Source of the DNA: Pararge aegeria
Taxonomy: Eukaryota > Arthropoda > Insecta > Lepidoptera > Nymphalidae
DNA: 64,000 bases
Reading direction: 5' to 3'
Assembly: GCF_905163445.1 (NCBI RefSeq)
Contig: NC_053182.1
Location: 4,588,001-4,652,000 of the forward strand
Each line of letters opens with the position of its first letter. Position 1 is the first letter of the stretch. Below, piece after piece: positions 50,301 through 60,600 of this stretch. The position numbers and the translations under genes are program-made. Under the pieces are notes generated by a model. That model was given only the letters and a program-made list of their open reading frames with translations, made no database searches and was not told the origin of the DNA.

Positions 50301-53300
50301 AATTATGCAAAAGTATGTTACTATGCAGAATCTCTTTGACTTGCTTTTATCGATTGTGCATTCTTAGATAAAACTGAGAAGCTATTAGAAGAATTAGAAC
50401 AGCAGACTAAGTTCATCCGTTTTATTTTTGGATTGCGCAGATTGAATCATATTCACTCCCTACTTATCGGAATAATTATATCTTGGCAAATCAATAACTT
50501 CTTGTTCAATAAGTTGCACAATGTGGTGACGTCGCATTCTCAAGCATAGCTCAAGCTATGGTGGGTCCATGTTGCCGAAAGGGTTCATTGTCTACCACCC
50601 TATCCTATTTGCGTAAACCATGCTCTGCTCTTCCTAGACCAATGTATTAGGTACTTTGCTACCTGTGAGCATTTTATGTGCCCAACTACAGTATTATTTC
50701 TTCACCATAACATTAACTCACCACACTTGTACAAATTAATATTATAAAGATATATTTTCTACGAGAGATTTTCAGGGTCATGCTACCTGGAAATCTCTCT
50801 TAGAAAATATATCTTTAGTATATGATAACCCATTCCTAAATGTTGTGTGTAAGGTCAAGACTTAAGCAGCATTATCTTGCATCTCAAGACACTATTGGCT
50901 TATAAGTCTACACTGAAAGGCTGGATTTCTGACAGGTCATAGTTGCATGGTGCAAGATTTAAATCTGGCATTTACATTATAATAAGTATAGGAACCTACT
51001 CAGTATTCACCTACTCAGATTTCTTATCATTCATGGCTCCTTTAGAGATAAGTTTGCCCTTGTGAACGCCATTTCATATTAAGTATTTAAAAAAAAAACA
51101 ATCATATTATTATTTTTAAACTGTATGCGATTCGAAATGTGACGCGCTTATCGCGCCGTGTCTCTTAGAAGTGAAGCTCTGATATTACCTACCATATAAG
51201 TGATAGCAATTCCGGGCAGTAGAAGCACAAGCATATTAAATGCGTCTACTAACTCTGGTCGGAAGCGTGACGCTACCCTGCTTTTATCGTGGGTACCAGT
51301 CTGCAAAAATTAAATCGTTGTTAATAATATAAATAAAATAAGATGTCCCAAAAAATCAAGATAACCAATGACAGAACTCAATGAAACTTTTAAAGATAAA
51401 ATATCAATGGATAAAGACATGACGAACGCGAAAGAAGGCGAAGGACAGATGGATGTTGTTGCTTCGAAGCGTTGAAGTGGCAACCACGCTATTGTGGGTG
51501 ATGAACCACGCTATTGTGGGTGTGGATGATGGGAGGGGGATGAATAACATCATGAAAGTCGCTAGGAATCCCTGGAGACAGGTATAGTGTAGAAGTCCTT
51601 GCAAAAAAAAATTTAGGATAGTTGATATAATAACAATGAGGTCGATCAATTTGATCTGGTTATTTTAGTTAAAGTTTCTGTAACAGAAGTTACCACAAAT
51701 TATAAACATAATATCAAATTTAAAGTCATTTTACTACGTCCTATGGACAATTCTTTTATAGAAAGGAACAACAAAAAGAAAGGGATATCAAGTCTATAAG
51801 TTCATTACCACCCAATTTGCCGGATTCCGTAGTGGTTTGTAGGTCAACCATCGATCGATCGCATATTTCATGTCTCTGGCATCCGATTCCTTCGTCAAGT
51901 CCTCTATGAGAGCGAAATTGAATGGGATATGCGCCCCTGAGTGAATACCCTCGCCGTAGTACTTGACTGCGTTTTTGATCCCCGTTGAAGCATCTGTCAT
52001 CATTATCCTGCAATAAGTTCAAAGGTTTTATTAAATAAAAGCTATTGAAAAATTCTATCTTAGACTAATAAATAAAGCTGAAGGGTTTATTTGTTTGCTT
52101 AACTACTGGTCCGATTTGATAAATTCTTTCAGTTTTGGGTAGGGCATTTATCGAGGCAATATATCATTACTCTAATACCAGTAGAAGCATAGCACCAATG
52201 AATAATGTTTCAAAATGGTTTTTCTTCCTATTTTAGTTATTCGATCAATTTGTTCCCCTTTAAAATTACGTAAATAAAATTCCGCGACATCATATGCGTA
52301 TCTTTTAAGGTTGATTTATACGCAGACGAAGTAGCGAGGCACCGCTAGTTATTGAATAAAATATCACATAAATGGCTTTATTGTTCTGAATTCTTTGTAA
52401 GTGATAGTTTTCTAGTGATATAAAAAAAAATCATGGCTAACTTGCCTTTGTTTTCAGTTATAAGTTTTACGTGCTACAGAAAATTATTTACCAGTATAAC
52501 CTCAGTATCGTAAATATCCTATAACAATCCACGGCTAGACTTATCTCCTCTCCAAATTTAAGGGTTTGCCCACAGTCAACTTGCTGTGCAGACGGATAGA
52601 ATATAGTATTTTTTTGCGTTGTGTCAAGACAACGTTCAAATCTAAACTTAGAAATAAAACTAAAGGACTTTAATTTTCGTTTGAAAGAGTCTTTTACAGA
52701 AACTACGAGTTGTGTTTTTAAAATACTATTTTATTAATTTAATTCCAATTCCGAATTAATAAAGAAAAAAACGTTATACAACATCACGCTGCTACACTCA
52801 GGAGCTAAGCAAAGAGAAAAAAGACACAACGAAAGCTAAATGAAATCGTAGCTACGCGAGCGAGGATGTGACGCCGTATACGACATATTTTGTAGAAAAG
52901 CGGATGAAAGTGTGTATGGAAAAGAGTGCATTTTAGAACGCTTGCGTGATGTATTTTTTTTTAGTAATTGACGGAATAAGCAAATGGAGCACCTAAGTGG
53001 AAAAGTATTGCTTAATTACAGAGCAACATTTCATGCAAGGAGCACGTTCTGCAACATGCAGCCGTGGGTCCATCAATTTGAGGCGTAGGTTTTAAGTCTC
53101 ACGTGCTTGTAATTATACTAAACAAAAACACCGGCAACCACGCCCTTTCTGACTGAAATACAGCGATGCTGCTTCGCGGCAGAAATAAGCATAGCGGTAG
53201 TACTTAGCAAGACAATCTCTGTCACAAAAGCTCTGCTACGACTCAAAGTCGCGGGAGGATCGCTAGTCTTAAAATAAAAAAAAGATAACAGAATTTCTCG

Positions 53301-54631
53301 TATAAGAGTTCCATTAACGAGCACGGTAGAGTATTGAGTGGGCACTTGGCAGAGATGTATTATTATGTCTTACCAACCAACGCGGTCCGGGAAAACGTCC
53401 ATTACGACATTTTGTTTTAAGATCCGTACTGGCCGTTAATTTTGTAATGGCCTCCATCGGCATAACGAGGTTGTTAAAAATTTATACTCAAAAGCCTGTG
53501 ACATTATACTAACGGATTTAAAAAACAATAGGGAAGCGCATGTATTTTTCTTTTTTGTAATTTTTTATTACTACATATAAAAGTTAAAATAATAAAGATA
53601 AAGTTCAAATTTCTGGAGTTAGAGCAACTCCAGAAATTTGAACTTTATCTGATCCAAAATCTGATTCAGATTCGACGATTAAATTCGTATCAATTTCGAT
53701 ACGCTTACATTTACTCTTCCTACTATTATTTATTCATAAAGGATGGACTCAAGTTGATTTTCATCGAGTATAGGAGTATCGTCGATAAAAATTCACGTAA
53801 TTAATCAAATATTTATAGAATATAAAGGTATTTACTTTAAAACATAACAATTTAAACTCTAAAATAGTAGATCTTGTGTGTAATTATAATATATAATGTG
53901 TGTTGAAGAGATAGCTATATAGGACGCCAAATTGTACTTTCTACCCTAAAGCTATGTCTGTATTTTTATGAGTTTTCTCTGTGGAATACAACACAAATGT
54001 ATTCATTCGTTCATTAATTACTACTAACGTCGCATGCTCGTTAGCGTAAATCTGTCATTTTATCATCAACAACTCCATAAAAAATTTACAGATTTACCTT
54101 ACTTAACAAAAATATTGAAAAAACAGCGACTTTCAATAAAGTGTACATTATTTTGTGGCATCATTGATTTGAAATTTGTCATAGTGTCTAATATTCTACT
54201 AGTCACGCCAATTTGATATTGAGGGGGTTATGAAAAATTATGTATTCCACCATATTGTTGCACCGACCATCTTAAACCGATTTTTCTCAATCTAAGAAAA
54301 TAGCTAAGAACACTCCGTACTATTCAAATTTCAAACAAAAGAAACAGAATCAGAATCGGTCCATCTCTTCGGTAAATACGATGCCACAGACAGAGACGCA
54401 CACACAGAGACACGTCATACTTATAACAACCCGTAATTTTTGCGCTGGTGGTTAAAAATTATAGTTAGACTAGCGGACCCCAGCACCATCTGTCGGGCTG
54501 ATTTGTGAATCCAAATTTGGTATGCGTTTGGGTGCCACACAAACGCATACCAAAAAATTCATTCAATTTGGTCCAGCCGTTTAAGAGGGGTTCAGTGATA
54601 CACTCACGCACACAAGAAATATATATATGTA

Positions 54632-54676
<45 letters not shown>

Positions 54677-57600
54677 TTAAATTATAATTATTTAAATTAT
54701 AGTTATTTAAGGTAAATTAAAAAAAAATGTATGATTTAAATAACTTAAATTGTATTTATAAAGTTAATTAAGTAATGAACTTAGTACGTTATAAACTTAT
54801 TAAGTTCAGTACTTGTATATTTGTTATATTACATAAGTCTTAAATTGGTTAATAAAATATTAGGTACAGTCTTACCTGGTGAGATTATCCCGGAGCGTAA
54901 TAGCATCAAACACATCCCGAAACTGTGACATTAGTTCATAAGTCTCTTCCTGGTCCTTAGTATACACATGGTCTAGGTATTCGTAGTCGTCAGGCCCAAA
55001 TCCTGGCCTTCCAGTCTTCGGCTCATCCGGGTACCGGCCCCCGAATAAATCCTTGTCAGTCTCAAACAGATGGTTTGCTGCGTTAATTCTCATACCTGCT
55101 ACGCCTTTCTCGAGCCAATATTTTATTATACTCTAAAATAACCAATACCTTATATTATTTAAGGATTATTGATTTAGTTCTTGGTCTTTAACGTACATTT
55201 AACAATTAGTCTAGTATATTAAAGACAATTGAATTCGATTGGTAATTTCATTTTTCAAGTTCATAATTTAAATTTTTTATGAAGTGCCTACCTATCTCCT
55301 TACTCTCTCTTCTTTCTAATCTTTTGTTTTCTCAGGATAACAAGAATCCCATGACCATTTCAAGAATGCGAGCTACTCGTTTGAACCTTGTATTGGTATT
55401 GGTAACCAATTAAAAAAAAAACAAGATATATTTCCAATGATATATTTACTGAGTAATAGACTTATTTCGCAAACAATAAATATACAGAGGACTTAATTTT
55501 ATGTTTCAAGGTAGGATTACTTTAAACGGCAAGTAAAAATGATGTTGATATTTAGAATCTCACTCATAAAAAAAAGTTTTGGGACTCCACGCTGCTCTAA
55601 TGCGTTTAACCCGCACTGGAATCCTACAAACTAAAGTTAGTAACTCAACAAACTAAAGGAAGTTAGTACTTCCTCTGTGATGAGCCGTGAGAACAAACTT
55701 TTAACTGTTTGTGTTTTTACTGTATTTAAAGTAACATTTCAAGTACTTTTATAGTTTTGTTGGTATTTATTTTAGTAAATAAGTAGCTGGGTCATTTTGA
55801 CTGAAGGTGTGCATTTGTAACGATAGATGAATGGTACCACTAATATCCATTGCAAAGCGTGTCGTCCATTTGAACAAAAATCAATAAGTATCTAAACATA
55901 AACAGGAAAAATAAAATTCAAGTGATTGAAACTCACTAAGAAATAATATATATTACCTGAAGTAATGAGAAGGAGCAAAAAAAAAAAATATTTCATTTTA
56001 AGTTCCATGCATCACTCTAATATTGCATACTAAGAAAGTTTTTTTTTTAATCTATTCATTTTCGGGACCGGGTTTGCCTGTTAGACCTGCTCGTTTAACA
56101 TTAATTTAGAATTCGGTGCTACTCGATTTAACGGTGAAGGAGAACGTAGTGATTAAACCTCACCGCTTGAGACTGTTCTCAAAGTCTACCAATCCTCACT
56201 TAGCCAGCAAATTGGACTACGGCTATAACCCTTCGTATTCTGAGAGGAAAGCCTTGACCTATAATGGGTTGATAATGACGATGATTTTTCCCCCCCTTTA
56301 AATGTCAGCCCTTGGCTGCAATCTCACCTGGTAGTATGTGATGATGCATTCCAAGATGGTAGCAGTCTAACCTGTTAGGGAGTATGGTAATGACTACCAC
56401 CTCATCGGCTTTTACGCGACATCGCACCGTAACATTAAATCGCTTTGTCGGTAGAATAGAATAGAATAGAAAAACTTTATTGCAACACAACACCACAGGA
56501 AAAATACAAAGAAAACAGTAATAGTATATACTGCTAGGGTGCAAAGGCGGCCTTATCACTAAAAGTGATCTTTTAAAGGCAACATGAGCATACGAAGCCG
56601 ATAAAAAAGTGGAAAGTGGATGGTGCATAAAGTATATTCCAAAAAAAAAACAACTTACATGAACATACATACTACATTTACATATAGGTAGGGTGGTAAC
56701 TAGCCACGGCCAAAGCCTCCCACTAGACCAGACCTAATATAAATTTTAAATTCCCCCTGTCGGGGATCGAACCCGGGACCTGCTAGTTAAATTCCCAGCG
56801 CTCTCCGTTGCGCCCGTGAGGTCGTCAAATCATGATCTCTGAAGAGCACAAAAGATCCTGGAGGGTCGAAGTGCATCCGCTGAAGCGGGCCTCATTACGA
56901 GATAGATGATCTCTGAAGAGTTTAAATATTGAAGTAGGAGTTAGAACATTTTAACCTAGAGTTAGATTAAAGAATATGATTGCTTACATATTGAAAACTG
57001 AAACTCCATACCTTTAATTCTTCTACAACAACTGGATTCCTGAGATTCAAATCCGGCTGGGAATTTCCGAACTGATGCAAGTAATATTGATCGCGGCTCG
57101 GAACGTAATGCCATGCACTTTTTCTAAAGACACTTATCTGAAATTTAAATGCGATTACCACAAAAGAGTGCAAGCGAGAGGTTTTTACAGACTCGCCAAC
57201 GTGATTGGAGCTTCTTAATGAACTTGGTTTAAATCTAGTGCTGGATCTGGAACTTACATCATTAAATTTTACATTTAAGTCTCATAATATATTAAATCAT
57301 TTATTTCTCTCCGTATTCATTTTTTTCTATTCTCTTCTCGAGCGGGTGAAGATCATTATCTACACCCATGTACACCCAACAATAGAATATCACCATAGTA
57401 AATAAAAGCTGTATTTGACAGTTTGACAGTTCAAAAATAGGAGTGCTCCGATCGTCAGCAAACTTTACAGGATTACTCGCCAGGTCAATCCGGAGATTCC
57501 CTGAAAGTTTCATTGAAATCGGTCCAGCCGTTTCGGAGCCTTTACGGAACATACAAACATACTTTCTCTTTTATATATATAGATAAATACATATCAGTAT

Positions 57601-60600
57601 TTTCTGTGTTTACTGGAAAAATAATGTAGTTTATAGTTATGTCTCCAAGACCAACGATGCAAACATTATGTAACTCATATATCAGCAGTTATTGGTATAC
57701 AACTATAGTTCCTAATAAATAGTATATTTACAACTGCGGTCTTTCTAGGTCACAAGGGAGATTACTAAGCCTTCTCGTTATCGCGTAACAGACATAATAT
57801 CCGTTTCCCGCGTTCCTGTACATACAGTGAAGACACAGACAAGATAATCTGTACTATGTTTGTGGCATTTAAATTGACCTAGTATTTGCGGTATATAAAT
57901 AGAGTTTATATTTGATAGCCGATTGGCGCAGTGGGCAGCTACCCTGCTTTCCTCCTCCAAGGCTGTGGGTTCAGTTTCTGTGTGCTTATAAGTATATTAT
58001 AAGTATGTATGCATATAATTCATTAAATAAAATCATCAGTAACCTTAGTACCCATAACACAAGCTACGCTTACGTTGGGGCTAGATGACGATGTGTGTAT
58101 TGTCGTAGTATATATATAAATATATTTTATTTTTATATATGGTATGGTACTATATATATGATTTCGCTTTTCCTCCCTGCCAACTTCAGTAGATGTAAGC
58201 TTGGTGCAAGTCTTGTATCGTACCTACAAAGCGAAGAAGTCTAAGCTACAACGTGTGGCATACGGGCTTTCGACGGGACCTGGCGTCTAGTAAATTTGGT
58301 GGTGGCCCCGTAAGCGTTTTAAATGTGGCACGACTCGCGTCCGACTCGGTCTAGCATATTCAAAATGTATCAATCAATATTGCCGTGAAATAAGTTATAG
58401 GGAATTCTAGTCATTCGAGAACTACGTATTCGATAAATAAGTATATACCACTGTGGCTTTCTAGGTCACGCTTTATCGTTAACGCGTAGCAGAGGAAATT
58501 AATATCATCTCCTGCGTTGTACTCAATTTTATTGATAGTCAAGAAAAAAACGAGACAGTTTTATTAATATCTAATTTTATACAACGTGTAAATTAACTGA
58601 AACCGAAAAGTAACTTCACAGGCTTTAGAGGTACATTATATATTGCCCGTTAGATTTTTCTGTGGAGCAGCAAGGCTTATAGTTTTAAGTAAACCACTGC
58701 CATTGTTTTTATTGAAAGTAATCATATACAGCACTAACATCACATGCAAAATTAAAATCAAGTGTCTCGTGCCACTTTATTAGACACGTGTCACGTAGCG
58801 TAGGTACTATGCGCGTGTTGGCCTTTCATCTTCAATAGGGTTGTCATAAGTAAACACTTAAAATATTTTAAATTCGTTTCTATGGAAAAATAAATTATAT
58901 GCTTCTTTTAATTTAATATTTTTACAGGGTGATTCCATATGTAACATACTTGTGCACCCTTCAACAGTATTTCGTATTTCATTTACACGTTGTATAATCA
59001 CTACATACAAACTGACTGGACGTTTTAAAAGTGCTTATAAACTAGACCCACTTTAAAATAAATGAATTGTGTACATTATTTCTTCGGTCTTAGTACGCAA
59101 GGTTAATGTTATGGTCACATAATTTGGTTCTCACCCAATTATTTGGTGGTCGCCTAAGTCCTTTAGTGTCCAAGTGTCCGTTTTCCCAAACGTACCAGTC
59201 ACTGTAATACTCGTCTCTATGTGACGACTTGAAGAACCAGTCACTTTCATTACTAGTGTGGTTCGGTACGAAGTCCAATATAATTTTTATATCTAAAAAA
59301 ATATATGTTAAAACACATTATAATTATTAACAATGTATTACTACTACTTCGTTGAAGCGGTGATAGCCCAATGGTTAGGACTTTAACTTCATTTTCGAGG
59401 AGGCGAGTTTGAATCCCAGCGCGGACCTCTAACTTATCTAAGTGTCGTGCGTTTTCAGCAATAAAAATATCACTTGCTTCAACTCTGAAGGAAAACACCG
59501 TGAGGAAACCTGCGTGCCTGAGAGTTATCCATAATGTTCTTAAAGGTGTGTGAAGTCCACCTATCCGCACTGGGCCAGTGTGGGCCTTAACCCATTCTCA
59601 TTGTGGGTGTGGCAGTGGCATTTGGAATTTATAATTTTTGTCGTCTGTTCTGGTGGGGGCCTTCGGATCTGGTTAATTACCTCCCTCCCAACAAAGACGT
59701 GCCACCAAGCGATTTACCGTTGAATAATTTATAAGGGGTATGGGTTTAATTATTGAATGGTAGACTGTTTAAGTCTCATCTAAATGTTTTGCCAACTTAG
59801 ACCAGCTTGGCAACTGGCTTACCTCGAGGTGGGTGATCCCCCTCGAGGTGGGTGGACAGATGACATCAGGCGAGTAGCTGGGAGCCGTTGGAGGCAAGCG
59901 GCCCAGGACCGTGCATTGTGGAACTCCCTACAAAAGACCTATGTCCAGCAGTGGACGTCAATTGGTTGAGATGATGATGATGGGTTTAATATAACTGGTA
60001 TACCGACTACAGCCCCCCACCATCTTACACTACCAATAGCTAATTTGTAGTTAAATAAAAAAAATACTGCCAGTGACTTTTGTTGTTATGTTTTCGTTTT
60101 TCTACATTTTTTTTTATTTAACTCTTTATTATACCTCTACACCACTATGAACTTAGGAAAGAAAAAAAACAATAGAAATACAAAAACAGAAGTAGAATAC
60201 AAAAGGTGGCCTTATCGCTTAGTAGCGATCTCTGCCAGGTAACCTTTGGAATAGGCCAAGATGAGCGAGAGCGGACAGGTGGTGTAAGATTATTATAAAC
60301 CTACAAATAGTTACAAATAGCTTAATACAAACACATAAACAAAACATTGTCGCACGTATACCAACACTGTGCACTTTCCAGTGCGCGTTCACATATCCAA
60401 CTCCTTGGGACGATTAGCTATATGCATAACTTTTTTCTTCTTTAACTAGTCTCTTAGTATCTTCTTCTTTCACGCAGCAATGTTCGCCTTTATATAATTA
60501 GTCGGCAAGAAGAATTATAGTACATTAAGGTACACAACAACACAAGCTACCGGTACAGCTAATAATGATGTGTGACTTACTTAGTTCATTAGCCTTCTTC

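Noticed and set aside
51756..52022. Alternative frame over gene C exon 51809-52007
   Set aside because: It overlaps the true exon in another frame; only the frame with KNAVKYYGEG and NWV matches the paralogues.
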